A stretch of DNA of 41,332 bases from an uncultured Actinomycetes bacterium (GCA_903825895.1 CAIKCI010000036.1:1-41332); one strand, 5' to 3'. Shown: positions 24,676 through 33,752, numbered from the stretch's first letter. The notes: generated from the letters alone by a model not told the origin. Translations and numbers: made by a program.

Positions 24676-26253
24676 TTACTTCTTGAGTCGCTCTTGGAGT
24701 GACTCACGCAACGATCGTGCCTTTTGGGCCCCCGAGACGCCAGAAGCATCGTGATTCGATTGACCCATCATGCGAATGGCCGTGTCGAAGCCGCTGAGAA
24801 ACGGGGATTGTCGCCGCGGTGTCTTGCCGTCGGCGGCGTCGACGTGGCGTGACCACGTCACGACGAGTTCTAACTCAGCACGGGTGAGTGCCACATAGAG
24901 GAGACGGCGTTCCTCGTCGAGTTGCGCAGGGGTGGCAGCGCTGCGGTAGGGAACAAGTCCCTCGCTGGCACCAATGATGGCCACGGTGGGCCATTCGAGG
25001 CCCTTGGCCCGGTGAAAGGTCCCAAGTTTGACGGCGTCATCCTCGCCGACCGTGGGCGCACCCGGGCGCACTTGATCGAGCGGTTTCTTGACGTCACTCG
25101 CAGGGGTCGTCTCGGGTGCCAAGAGTTCAGTGGGAATCCCGGCAGCGGTGAACACGTCGGTAATAACTCGCAGTTGGGCGTTAGTTCTTGCCAGCACCGC
25201 AAATGAGCGCCAGTGACGACCCGGCGTGCGCAGCGAGCGGAAGGTGGAAGCCACAAACTGCGCTTCGGCGAGATCGTCCTCAAGGCCTCGCAAGATGGGG
25301 ATCGCTCCGGAGTTCTGTGTTGCGGTGGTTTCTCGCCGGTGGTGTTGGTCCAAGACAGCGGCCGCACTTGAGACAATCTCAGGGGTAGAGCGGTGATTGG
25401 CATCGAGAGCGAGAATCTCGGTGTCGGCCATGCGCTGGTCAAGCGTGGAGAGCAACGAGGGGTCGGCGCCGTTGAACCCATAGATGGACTGATTCGGGTC
25501 CCCGACACAAAAAAACGTTGCCGTCGGGGACAAGAGTTTCTCAATGAAGAGGTACTGCATGGGGTTCACGTCTTGAAACTCATCAACGAGGAGATGGCGA
25601 GAGCGCCAATGAATGGCTGCTGCGAATGTTGGGTCGCTCAAGGCCCGAATGGCTTCGCTAATCAAGTCATCAAAATCCAGAGCGTTGCGAGAACGGGCGG
25701 ATTCTTCGTAGCGCAACCAAAGATGTTGGAGTTGATAGGGGGACTGTGACGTTCGGCGACGAGCTGACTTTGCGGCGTTGGGATATTCATCGGGCGTGAG
25801 ACCACGTGACTTCGCCCAGGTTATTTCGGTGTCGACAAACGCTGCATTGAGGGTGCGCCGCCCTTCGGTGTCGCTTTCGATTAATCGTTGGAGCACCGAC
25901 CGGCGATCCGTGATCAAACTTACGGGGGGTTGATGGTGTTCAGCACGGTAGACCTCAACGAGATCTAAGGCGGTGCGGTGAAAGGTCCCGGTGCGGATTC
26001 CCTCAATCGAGAGTTCCCACAGTCGGCGACGAAGTTCTTGTGCGGCTTTTCGAGAGAAGGTAATGGCCAGGATCTGCGTCGGATCGACACCGTCGTCAAC
26101 CATGCGCGCTATGCGCAGCGTCAACACCCGAGTCTTGCCCGCCCCTGCTCCGGCATAGACCGCTAAGCGGGGCGACGGCGAGATGACGGCCTGCCTCTGG
26201 GCGGGGGTCAGGCGCGTGAGAAGGTCGTCATAGGTCGGGGTCACACGGGCCAT
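24676..26253 (-). CDS. UvrD/Rep-family ATP-dependent DNA helicase, compact form
   Basis: This 525-residue superfamily 1A helicase has motif I AGAGAGKTR (residues 34-42), Ia TFSRKAAQELRRRL and motif II LLVDEFQDVNPMQ. VGDPNQSIYGFNGA (III), LDANHRSTPEI (IV), TFHRAKGLEWPTV (V) and LYVALTRAELELVV (VI) follow. All motifs are intact. The protein is about 150-200 residues shorter than UvrD or PcrA; the segment between motifs IV and V is short, so the 2B domain seems reduced. The basic C-terminus ends LRESLQERLKK. The ATG is preceded by TACGCT with a six-base gap. It probably acts in DNA repair or restart. Confidence 0.9.
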   Translation of the reverse strand: MARVTPTYDDLLTRLTPAQRQAVISPSPRLAVYAGAGAGKTRVLTLRIARMVDDGVDPTQILAITFSRKAAQELRRRLWELSIEGIRTGTFHRTALDLVEVYRAEHHQPPVSLITDRRSVLQRLIESDTEGRRTLNAAFVDTEITWAKSRGLTPDEYPNAAKSARRRTSQSPYQLQHLWLRYEESARSRNALDFDDLISEAIRALSDPTFAAAIHWRSRHLLVDEFQDVNPMQYLFIEKLLSPTATFFCVGDPNQSIYGFNGADPSLLSTLDQRMADTEILALDANHRSTPEIVSSAAAVLDQHHRRETTATQNSGAIPILRGLEDDLAEAQFVASTFRSLRTPGRHWRSFAVLARTNAQLRVITDVFTAAGIPTELLAPETTPASDVKKPLDQVRPGAPTVGEDDAVKLGTFHRAKGLEWPTVAIIGASEGLVPYRSAATPAQLDEERRLLYVALTRAELELVVTWSRHVDAADGKTPRRQSPFLSGFDTAIRMMGQSNHDASGVSGAQKARSLRESLQERLKK

Positions 26254-26259
26254 GGGCGA

Positions 26260-26265
26260 AGCGTA
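26260..26265 (-). promoter_or_regulatory. -10 hexamer for the helicase gene
   Basis: TACGCT on the minus strand is followed by TCGCCC and the ATG at 26253. The six-base distance is the same as at several other genes here and implies a leaderless message. Confidence 0.5.
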
Positions 26266-26352
26266 GTCAGCCCCTGTGCCAAGAGTGCCAGAGTCCTGCG
26301 CACCGGCTCACTAGGGTGGTGGAGGGCGAGAAACGCCCACTTTGTTAGAGAT

Positions 26353-27153
26353 ATGGAGAACAGCCCTGTTGAGCACGTTGAGCGATCAATGCTGAGTTCG
26401 TTCGCAGGAGGAACGCTCTTTGGCGAGCGCCATGGGGAGGCCCCGTTACAGGTTCTGGCCCTTCACGGCTGGGCCAGAACGCATCAGGACTTCGAAGGCG
26501 TGTTTGCCGATGACAACGGACGCACCCTTCGAGCAATTGCGCTCGACCTTCCGGGATTTGGTGCAACGCCAGGCCTGGAGCGAGCCATGAGTTCGAGGGA
26601 CTTCGCCGAAATGATCGCACCGATTCTCGATGAAGCAAGCCAGCCTGTCGTGCTGGTCGGTCATTCGCACGGAGGCCGTGTCGCTGTCGAACTTGCGTCG
26701 CTGCGCCCCGAGCAAGTCGCCGGCATTGTGTTGGTTGCCGCCCCGGTGTTGCGATTGTCATCGTCGACGAAACCATCCTGGAGGTACCGACTAGCCCGGA
26801 AAGCTCATGCTTGGCATCTCTTGTCTGACGAGCGATTCGAAGCCCGTCGAGCACGTTCGGGATCCCGTGATTACAACGCAGCACACGGGGTGCTGCGCGA
26901 CACGCTGGTGACGATCATCAATGAATCCTTTGAGGATGAACTCAGGGCATTGCGCTGTCCTGTCGCATTGGTATGGGGCGAGCGAGATGGTGACGTGCCG
27001 CTGAGCATCGCCGAGCGAGCTCGTGATCTGATCCGATCGGCGAGCCCTGTCGCTCCAGCAGTGTCGCTCGTGGTGCTCGAAGGCGTTGGGCACCTCGTTC
27101 CGACGAGTGCGCCGAGCGCATTGCGCACCGTGATCGACGGGATGGTTCGATGA
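26353..27153 (+). CDS. Alpha/beta-fold hydrolase, first gene of a cell-wall-type operon
   Basis: This 266-residue hydrolase contains the oxyanion motif LALHGWARTHQDF and ALDLPGFGATP. It also has the nucleophile elbow VGHSHGGRVAVEL and a catalytic acid candidate in VWGERDGDVPL. GVGHLVPTSAP holds the catalytic His. Its last bases overlap the ATG of the MurF-like gene (ATGA), and Ddl follows, so a role in peptidoglycan precursor handling is possible but unproven. TAGGGT at about 26313 is a candidate -10 with a leader of some 30 bases; no good Shine-Dalgarno sequence precedes the ATG. Confidence 0.78.
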   Translation: MENSPVEHVERSMLSSFAGGTLFGERHGEAPLQVLALHGWARTHQDFEGVFADDNGRTLRAIALDLPGFGATPGLERAMSSRDFAEMIAPILDEASQPVVLVGHSHGGRVAVELASLRPEQVAGIVLVAAPVLRLSSSTKPSWRYRLARKAHAWHLLSDERFEARRARSGSRDYNAAHGVLRDTLVTIINESFEDELRALRCPVALVWGERDGDVPLSIAERARDLIRSASPVAPAVSLVVLEGVGHLVPTSAPSALRTVIDGMVR

Positions 27154-28679
27154 AGACAGCTGCCGACATTCTCGTCACGCTGTTGTGCCTCGGAGCGGGC
27201 GTCTTTGCTTGGCTGCGATGGTTGCGCGTCATACAACGCGAGCACTACCTCGCTGGATCGACAACGCGTTTTGCCTGGCGATGGTGGCGCAGTCGCTGGA
27301 TCAATGTGGTGTTGATTTTGGCAGGCATCGTCGGAGCGGCTGTGGCGTGGTGGACGCCTTGGATAGGAATCGCTACGGCGATCGCTGTAGGAAGCGGTCC
27401 GGTGGGTTTGAGTGTGAAAGGGCGAACGTCACCGCTGAACTGGACCCGGCGAGCAACAACCCTGGCCTTGCTGTCAGCGGGCGTGACCGTTCTTGTCGCT
27501 GGCGTGGGCCTGCTCTGTGGCGTGGGTGCATCTGTGAGCGCTCTGGCGATTCTGTTGTTGCCCCTCACGCTTGACGCATGCTGTGTGATCGTGGCGCCCT
27601 TCGAAGAGCGCGCCGCTCAAGGATTTGTAACCCAAGCCTCGGAGCGTCTTCACCGGGTGCGCCCAGTGGTGGTGGGGATTACTGGTTCCTACGGCAAGAC
27701 CTCAACGAAAAACCACTTGGCGACGCTGTTGAACGGCCGGTTTCATGCCGTGGCCAGCCCCCGGTCCTACAACAACCGTGCTGGATTAGCTCGTGCGGTG
27801 AATGAACAATTAAGTGACCATGCTGACGTATTTATTGCTGAAATGGGAACCTATGGCCCAGGTGAAATTCGTGATCTCGTCGGCTGGTGCCCACCAACGA
27901 TTGCCGTGATGACGGCGATCGGTCCGGTGCACCTCGAACGCTTCGGCTCGCTGGAGGTGACGTTGGCGGCGAAATCTGAAATTACCGAAGCAGCCGAAAC
28001 GGTTGTGATCAATGATGACGACAAGCGACTCAAAAACGCGGGAGCAGGATTTGCTCAGACCAAGCGCTTGGTGCGCGCTTCAGCGGAGCGCAGCGATGCA
28101 GATGTTGCGGTCCTCGATGAAGGCGAACAGTGGAGCATCGTGATCGATGGCACGATGATTGGGACGGTGCCCAGCGTGGCCGGCGTTCAGCGATCCAATG
28201 TGGCCTGCGCCATCGGCGTGGCGGTGGTGCTCGGTCTCTCCCACGAAGAGATCGTCACACACGCTGCCCAGATTCGACCAGTTGAGAACCGACTCACTGT
28301 TGGAACGGCAGCATCTGGCGTCCAGGTCATCGATGACACCTTTAACGCCAACCCGGCCGGGGCCAAAGCGGCACTCGAGTTGTTGGAACGCACCGGTAGC
28401 GACGGGCGACGGGTCGTGGTGACGCCGGGGATGATCGAGTTGGGGTCAGAACAGTTCTCAGCAAACCAAGAATTTGCCGCACATGCCGCCAAGGTGGCCA
28501 ATGATCTCATCATTGTCGGGAGAACCAATGCTCGGGCCTTGGCCGAAGGGGCGCACCAGGGGACTGCCAGCGTGGTCTCGGTAGCCACCCGATCCGATGC
28601 CGTCGAGTGGGTTCGCGCCCACCTGAAGGCCAGGGATACTGTCCTCTACGAAAATGACTTCCCCGACCACTACCCTTAG
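27150..28679 (+). CDS. MurF-like Mur ligase with an N-terminal membrane domain
   Basis: This 509-residue protein has two parts. Residues 1-150 hold about four hydrophobic segments (around 4-24, 51-68, 104-122 and 128-147). The rest is a Mur ligase: the P-loop GITGSYGKTSTK is at 177-188, followed by SYNNRAGLA, EMGTYGPGEI, the His-containing GPVHLERFGS, the carbamoyl-Lys-region AAKSEI, the NRLTV segment and DDTFNANPAGAKAAL. Those last motifs are typical of MurF, which adds D-Ala-D-Ala to the UDP-MurNAc-tripeptide. The next gene encodes D-Ala-D-Ala ligase. Standard MurF is soluble, so membrane anchoring is unusual. A MurT-like or other amide ligase role is the alternative. Confidence 0.8.
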   Translation: MKTAADILVTLLCLGAGVFAWLRWLRVIQREHYLAGSTTRFAWRWWRSRWINVVLILAGIVGAAVAWWTPWIGIATAIAVGSGPVGLSVKGRTSPLNWTRRATTLALLSAGVTVLVAGVGLLCGVGASVSALAILLLPLTLDACCVIVAPFEERAAQGFVTQASERLHRVRPVVVGITGSYGKTSTKNHLATLLNGRFHAVASPRSYNNRAGLARAVNEQLSDHADVFIAEMGTYGPGEIRDLVGWCPPTIAVMTAIGPVHLERFGSLEVTLAAKSEITEAAETVVINDDDKRLKNAGAGFAQTKRLVRASAERSDADVAVLDEGEQWSIVIDGTMIGTVPSVAGVQRSNVACAIGVAVVLGLSHEEIVTHAAQIRPVENRLTVGTAASGVQVIDDTFNANPAGAKAALELLERTGSDGRRVVVTPGMIELGSEQFSANQEFAAHAAKVANDLIIVGRTNARALAEGAHQGTASVVSVATRSDAVEWVRAHLKARDTVLYENDFPDHYP

Positions 28680-28737
28680 GGCAGGCATCACGGAGGTGCC
28701 CGGCGAGCAAGCGCTCGTCAGGTGAAAGGAGTTTGGC

Positions 28738-29850
28738 GTGGGAGATGTTGCAGTCCTCTTTGGAGGCCCCTCGCCAGAGCACGACATCAGCATCCTGACC
28801 GGCCTTCAAGCGGCACGAGGATTTCTTTCGCAAGGCCGACCTCCAAAAGCGATCTTTTGGAGCAAGCTCGGCCAATTCTTTTTAGTTGAGCCAAGGCTTG
28901 AAGCGTCTGCGTTTGTTGATGGGGCGCCCCGTGACGCCGAGACGGTGACATTGAATGTTGGCGATGGGGGCGGATTCTTTATCGACGGAGGTCGCCGAAA
29001 AGGGCCACAACGCCTCGATATTGATGCGGTCGTGCTCTGCACCCATGGCGGCCCCGGAGAAGACGGCACGCTCCAAGGCGCACTCGATCTTGCCGGCGTG
29101 CGCTACGCCGGGCCGACCCTTGCTGGCGCAGCGTTAGGTATGGACAAGTTGGCATTCGGTGCAGTGATGGCGGCAGCCGCTCTTCCAACACTTGAGCGCA
29201 TTGCCTTGACCAGCGAGCTCACCGACGTCGACATTGATGGACCGTTCATCGCCAAACCTCGTTTTGGTGGATCGTCGATAGGGATTGACGTGGTCGCTGA
29301 CCTTGGAGTGGCTCAAGCACGACTGACGACCAATCCTCACTTCGCCAACGGCGCGGTCCTTGAGCCCTACCGCCCGGACCTCCATGACTTATTGGTGGCA
29401 GTGCGAACCTGGCCAGAGCGCCAGTTCAGCGCAATTGAGCGACCGCTCAAGACGACGCAAGGTTCGGGAGAGATCCTGGACTACATGGATAAGTACGTTG
29501 GCGGCGAGGGAATGGCCAGTGCACCGAGAGAACTCCCGGCACAGATTTCTTCTGAGCAGGCCACAACGATCCTCGCCCTCGCCAATCGCGTGACGGATGT
29601 CTGTGGGATTCGAGGGGTCACCCGTATCGACTTCCTTGTGAATGAGCACGAGATCTACGTGAACGAGATCAACACGATTCCCGGATCGCTGTCGCGCCAT
29701 CTCTTCATCGATCCACCCATTAGCTTCGAACAGTTCCTCAATGATTTGGTCGATGAAGCCCTCAACGTGCCCACGCACCGGTATAACTCAGCGGGCGCCG
29801 ACGGACTTGTGTTGCGCAGCGCCTCGTCGATTGCCGCAAAGCTGGCCTAA
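28738..29850 (+). CDS. ddl: D-alanine--D-alanine ligase (ATP-grasp)
   Basis: This 370-residue ATP-grasp enzyme joins two D-alanines for the peptidoglycan stem. VAVLFGGPSPEHDISILTG at the N-terminus, THGGPGEDGTLQGALDLAGVRYAG, MDKLAF, KPRFGGSSIGID, LDYMDKY and RIDFLVNE...YVNEINTIPGSLSRHL are the family motifs in order. The metal-binding acidic residues are in the last of these. The GTG start has a good AAAGGAG seven bases upstream. It follows the MurF-like ligase by about 60 bases. D-Ala versus D-Lac acceptance cannot be decided by eye. Its stop abuts the stop of the convergent LysM-BTAD gene. Confidence 0.9.
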   Translation: MGDVAVLFGGPSPEHDISILTGLQAARGFLSQGRPPKAIFWSKLGQFFLVEPRLEASAFVDGAPRDAETVTLNVGDGGGFFIDGGRRKGPQRLDIDAVVLCTHGGPGEDGTLQGALDLAGVRYAGPTLAGAALGMDKLAFGAVMAAAALPTLERIALTSELTDVDIDGPFIAKPRFGGSSIGIDVVADLGVAQARLTTNPHFANGAVLEPYRPDLHDLLVAVRTWPERQFSAIERPLKTTQGSGEILDYMDKYVGGEGMASAPRELPAQISSEQATTILALANRVTDVCGIRGVTRIDFLVNEHEIYVNEINTIPGSLSRHLFIDPPISFEQFLNDLVDEALNVPTHRYNSAGADGLVLRSASSIAAKLA

Positions 29851-32181
29851 TCAGCCTTGAGTCGTGATGGTGTCGTGAAGATGGCGGTACCGCTGTTCCA
29901 CCGCCAGACGCGGCGATCGTCCAGGATCTACTTCGTCGATCACCGCCACCAGCTCGTTAAATCGTCGGCGGAGTTCGTCGAGGCTGCCACGAGCACCCGC
30001 GACATCGATTGCGAGCTCAGCGAGAGCCTCAGAATAGGGAACGACAACGTGCGCCTTCGTGAGTGCGAACTCGGCGAGGGCGATCAAGTCGTGCTCGAGT
30101 GCGAGCGAGACCAACGACGACGCCGCTCGTTCAACGATGGTTTCGAGACGAGCTCGATGCCCTTCAGCGTCGAACCACTCATAGCCCGCAAGCACCGTGG
30201 ACAAGGGTTCCCCGGTGATCAGCGAGAGCCCTTCTCGGTACAAGGCCATCGCTTCATCGTCGTCCAGCGCAGCGTCACCGCGCTCGACATAGTGCGCCAA
30301 TGTCGTGAAGTCGGTCGTCGTCGTGGGTCCTGCTCGATAGAGCCCAGTCGTTGTGGCTCTCGGGAAAAGGTGCTCACCCTTATGCGTCCCAAGGGCGCTA
30401 CGCAGTGCACTGGCGATATTGAACAGCGTCTTTGACGCGGCGTCATTGGTGGCGGTGCCGAGCACCCGAGTCCGGAGGCGATCGCTGGTCACGGCCTCGC
30501 CGGGGTGCAATGCCAAGTAGGCCAACAACTCAGTAGCCCGGCGAATCCGTTTGGGGTCAATCGGTGATCCTTGATGGTCGATCCTTGGTTCGTTGCCGAG
30601 TAATCGCACCACAATAGTGGGCTCGGTTCCTTGTACTTTGGTTGCGTTCTCGTGCGCAACAGCGTCAGTGGAGATGACCCTGGGCGATGCGACGTGTTCG
30701 GTGACGATGTGGTCGGTGACGATGTTGTTGGGGACGATGTGTTGTTCGGATTCCTCAGCAGACGGTGCGTGCACGAGGAGCGCCGAGGGAAAGGAGAGAT
30801 CAAGGTCCAAAAGGGAGACCACGCCGTCGTCAATGCGCACAACACTGTGCGCGTCACTCAGCACCGTTGCCCATCGCTCAGCTTCGCCGAGTGGGGCCCT
30901 AGTGCCAATCAAGAGGGCATCGTCGGACAGATCATCGAATGCTGCATTTTCGGCCCAACGTCGTGTCATCGATCCCCATCCCCATGACGACTGAAGGGCG
31001 AGACCTTGTTCGATGAGATCGCCGGCACCGTTCCCAGCAATCCCCGCAGTACACCCTGGTGGCACGACGAGATTCCACGACGTCTCGTCGTGGTCGCCGA
31101 GGGGTAACAAGATTCCGGGGGCGTGATCCACGAAGGGTGCATCAGCCACGAGATCGATCGCCGGCGCACTCCAGATGCGCTGGGCTCCTTCAAACAACAT
31201 CGCGCCACGGTGGTTGAGGGCTAAGAGTCCAGGGCCACGAAGAACGTCATCGGCTTCAGCCAGCCACAGGGCTTGTTCAGCCATGGAGGTGAGGGGAATA
31301 TTTTTTACCCGCAGACTTGCGAGGTCTCGATTGATCTCTTCGTCGGTTCCGGCATCGAAAGGGTCTGCATCGAGTCGGCGTCGGCGGCGGCGAGCGAAGA
31401 GCCCCAATGCGACGAGACTGCCACCCACGCCGGTGGCGATCAGCACCGCTTCTCCGACAGGAAATCCGCCATCACGCACCATCGTGGTGGGAGCAAGAGC
31501 TCGGCGATGGTCAATCGTGGCGTGGTCAGCTGCAACCGGGACAGGAACAGGCGGAATCGGTTGAGCCATGGTCGGTGGCGTCAAACTGGGATCCGCCGGA
31601 ACCGTCAGTTGCCAGCCCGGCAGAATGAGGGAGGGGTTGGTAAAGACCTCGCCGTTTTGCATCACCTTGCCGAGGTTGGCATTGGCAATCAGGGTCCACG
31701 CGTCGCCGTCGCCATAGTGCACCAGGGCAATGTCCCAAAGGCAGTCTCCCGGCTGGACGGTGTACGTCACGGCAGCAACCGGTGTCGGGGCGGTCAACTC
31801 GGTAGCGCTGGCGATCTGGTGGTGAATGGCTGCCGGGTGGAATGCGTGCACCGCAGCTGCCCCGCTCGTCGACGCGCTTGCAGCGGAACTAAGCGAAAGG
31901 ATGAGCCCAGCGATCCCTAAGGCACTTCGTTCTAAGAGCGACAAGGTGCCCCTCGCCTCGAGGTCCCGGCGATGGACTCGACGCACGACATCAAAGGCGA
32001 TCTCGGCGACCCACCAGCACCAGATACTCCACGCCACCGCCACGGCAAGCGCGAAGAGGTGCCGAGGGGCATGGAGAATCAGCGCAAAGGGCGAGCCAAA
32101 GCGCAGGAGCAAGACCGTGGGAACGGCAAGTAAAAAAAGTACCGCCCCGAAAGCCAAGCATGGTGATCGGCGCGTCATCAT
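29851..32181 (-). CDS. Membrane LysM protein with C-terminal SARP-type winged-helix and BTAD domain
   Basis: This 776-residue protein has an unusual order of parts. There are two hydrophobic helices (about 9-28 and 36-59) and a third at 86-104. A LysM domain follows at 139-195 (YTVQPGDCLWDIA... PGWQLTVP), then a fourth helix (243-262) followed by RRRRRR. The cytoplasmic part ends with a winged-helix-like region (about 521-618, RRATELLAYLALHPGEAVTSDRL) and a bacterial transcriptional activator domain (621-768). LysM would face outside and bind peptidoglycan, while the SARP-like part is cytoplasmic. Start candidates are ATG 32181, overlapping the upstream stop (ATGATG), and 32178. It is the third gene after a sigma-like protein. 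Membrane-bound LysM-BTAD proteins occur elsewhere in actinobacteria; their targets are unknown. Confidence 0.8.
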   Translation of the reverse strand: MMTRRSPCLAFGAVLFLLAVPTVLLLRFGSPFALILHAPRHLFALAVAVAWSIWCWWVAEIAFDVVRRVHRRDLEARGTLSLLERSALGIAGLILSLSSAASASTSGAAAVHAFHPAAIHHQIASATELTAPTPVAAVTYTVQPGDCLWDIALVHYGDGDAWTLIANANLGKVMQNGEVFTNPSLILPGWQLTVPADPSLTPPTMAQPIPPVPVPVAADHATIDHRRALAPTTMVRDGGFPVGEAVLIATGVGGSLVALGLFARRRRRRLDADPFDAGTDEEINRDLASLRVKNIPLTSMAEQALWLAEADDVLRGPGLLALNHRGAMLFEGAQRIWSAPAIDLVADAPFVDHAPGILLPLGDHDETSWNLVVPPGCTAGIAGNGAGDLIEQGLALQSSWGWGSMTRRWAENAAFDDLSDDALLIGTRAPLGEAERWATVLSDAHSVVRIDDGVVSLLDLDLSFPSALLVHAPSAEESEQHIVPNNIVTDHIVTEHVASPRVISTDAVAHENATKVQGTEPTIVVRLLGNEPRIDHQGSPIDPKRIRRATELLAYLALHPGEAVTSDRLRTRVLGTATNDAASKTLFNIASALRSALGTHKGEHLFPRATTTGLYRAGPTTTTDFTTLAHYVERGDAALDDDEAMALYREGLSLITGEPLSTVLAGYEWFDAEGHRARLETIVERAASSLVSLALEHDLIALAEFALTKAHVVVPYSEALAELAIDVAGARGSLDELRRRFNELVAVIDEVDPGRSPRLAVEQRYRHLHDTITTQG

Positions 32182-32897
32182 GCGCCACCCACCACGATGG
32201 CGAAGGTCGTTGTGGCGACCGTTGATGGACCAGAAAGGGTGACAGAGCACGACGATCCATGCGCCGTGAGTGAAAGATTTGAAACCCCTGAGGTTTGCGT
32301 CGTTGTTCCGTCGCAGGTCACCGAGAGGACGAGGGTGGGCGCCCCGGTCCACGTTGCTGTGACAGAGCGTGCACTTCCTGCAGAGAAGAAGTACGTGGCT
32401 GAGATCACCGATGGACCTTGGAGCCAACCCACTTCACGCTGACCGGCCGTTGTCGTGGGGGTGACGGTGGCGACGGAAACCAAGGGGGGAGTCGTGGGCT
32501 GGGTGGTTGTGGGTTGTGTGGCCGTTGATTGGGTGGTTGTGGGAACACCGGGCGTGGTCTGTGATTTCGACGATCCCGTTGACGCGAACAGTGACGTTGT
32601 CGACGGCCCCGTGGATGCCGGAGCACGTTGGGCCTGCGCGTTCGTGATGGGAGCAAAGGGTGAGGCCGTGTTCAGCGGTGCAGAACGAGGCGCACTCTTG
32701 GTCGTCACTTCGTCGTGAGGGTGTTGAGTTCCGCCGTGGAAAGGGGCGGGTGACGCAGCGGTGAGCGACGTAGCTGATGAGCCGTTGCCGATGACCAGTA
32801 GTCCAACAATGAGGGCGAGGGACGCGGCGAGCAGCGCCCAGCGAGTGGTCGAAATGAGCCGCGATGGGGCGACATTGGGCGATGCGTTCACGCTCAT
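32178..32897 (-). CDS. Membrane-anchored Thr/Pro/Ser-rich protein of unknown function
   Basis: This protein of about 239 residues is not recognised as a family member. A cytoplasmic stretch of 19 residues (MSVNASPNVAPSRLISTTR) precedes one helix (WALLAASLALIVGLLVIGNG). A long low-complexity region rich in Thr, Pro, Ser and Gln follows, then a small C-terminal domain with two cysteines (SVTCDG and GSSCSVTLSG) that looks like a beta-rich extracellular module. The start at 32897 is chosen because the upstream sigma-like gene ends at 32917; an upstream start in the same frame would overlap it. The stop overlaps the LysM-BTAD start. It is probably surface exposed and may work with that protein. 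Confidence 0.6.
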   Translation of the reverse strand: MSVNASPNVAPSRLISTTRWALLAASLALIVGLLVIGNGSSATSLTAASPAPFHGGTQHPHDEVTTKSAPRSAPLNTASPFAPITNAQAQRAPASTGPSTTSLFASTGSSKSQTTPGVPTTTQSTATQPTTTQPTTPPLVSVATVTPTTTAGQREVGWLQGPSVISATYFFSAGSARSVTATWTGAPTLVLSVTCDGTTTQTSGVSNLSLTAHGSSCSVTLSGPSTVATTTFAIVVGGA

Positions 32898-32916
32898 TTG
32901 GGCACGATACGCCGAA

Positions 32917-33675
32917 TCACTCCAAAATCCTCCGCGCCACGTCGCGGCTTGCTCCCGCAAGGCGTTTGGGGGACAAGCCCGTCATCGTGGCCAGTTCTCG
33001 ATAGGTCATCCCCAAGACCTCCTTGCCGTAGAGCGCGGTTGCTCCAACGGGGTCGAGGTTGGCCCTGTTCGCCAAAATGAGCGAGCCAATCTCGTCGCAG
33101 GCACTAGGTCCGTCGCTGCGCACATCGTTGAGGAGTTCGGTGGTGGTCTCATCGAAGGTGGCGTCGAGCGATTGTCGTTCGGCCATCATGCGTCGCCGCA
33201 TCCGACAGCGCAGCGCATTAAGGAGGTCAGGTGCGGCAAAGGGGCGTTCTTGACCACCCCACTCCATCATGAGTTCGTAACAAGCAGTAATGAGATCGGC
33301 CAGGAAGGCCGATGGGTCAGTATCGCTGCCGGCCCCCCACCTGAGTTTGCGCGCCACGGAAACAATCCCCGGTAAAAGAGTCTGAAGCAAAGTGCGGGCG
33401 TAGAGCGGATCTTGGGGCACAGCGAGCAGGAGATCGGCGACCACTTGAGACCGCTCTCGTTGGCTGAGCGGGCTTGCTGGCTCTAAGAGAGCGATGACGT
33501 CTCGTAAGTCGTAGATGAGGCGGCCCGCCAGTGGTTTCGAGCGAGCAGCAATCTCCTTCGCTGCTCTCCGCGAAGCGGGAGAGCGGCTTACCGAGGTCCA
33601 CTCGAGGCGGAGTTGGTCGAGCTGATGGTGATGAAGTGTGGTCATGGCCAAAGAGTGATGACCGCACCTCCCCAC
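32917..33675 (-). CDS. Sigma-factor-like HTH protein
   Basis: This protein of about 250 residues is mostly helical. Its C-terminus LGMTYRELATMTGLSPKRLAGASRDVARRIL resembles a sigma region 4-type helix-turn-helix. The middle part (LRCRMRRRMMAERQSLD) is basic and could be a region-2-like segment. I do not recognise a named family. GTG 33675 is chosen because AGGAGG lies nine bases upstream. ATG 33645 and GTG 33720 are alternatives. It heads an apparent operon with a Thr-rich membrane protein and the LysM-BTAD regulator, so it may be a transcription factor for a cell-envelope process. Confidence 0.55.
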   Translation of the reverse strand: MGRCGHHSLAMTTLHHHQLDQLRLEWTSVSRSPASRRAAKEIAARSKPLAGRLIYDLRDVIALLEPASPLSQRERSQVVADLLLAVPQDPLYARTLLQTLLPGIVSVARKLRWGAGSDTDPSAFLADLITACYELMMEWGGQERPFAAPDLLNALRCRMRRRMMAERQSLDATFDETTTELLNDVRSDGPSACDEIGSLILANRANLDPVGATALYGKEVLGMTYRELATMTGLSPKRLAGASRDVARRILE

Positions 33676-33740
33676 AGCCCTCCCCCTCCTTTCTGTCTCT
33701 TTTTTCTGGAGATCGGTCACCAGTTGGGGGAGGGGCAGGT

Positions 33741-33746
33741 TAGGGT
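33741..33746 (+). promoter_or_regulatory. -10 hexamer for the 118-residue conserved protein
   Basis: TAGGGT is followed by six bases (GGGGAG) and the GTG at 33753. The purine run could also act as a ribosome site from a longer message. Confidence 0.45.
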
Positions 33747-33752
33747 GGGGAG

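Noticed and set aside
30690-30745. Short degenerate tandem repeat (GGTGACGATGTGGTC-like)
   Set aside because: It lies inside the LysM-BTAD coding region and encodes an Ile-Val-rich linker on the minus strand; low-complexity coding DNA is sufficient explanation.
32488-32700. Open frame on the plus strand rich in Val/Gly
   Set aside because: It is antisense to the Thr/Pro-rich part of the anchored protein; biased composition keeps the frame open.
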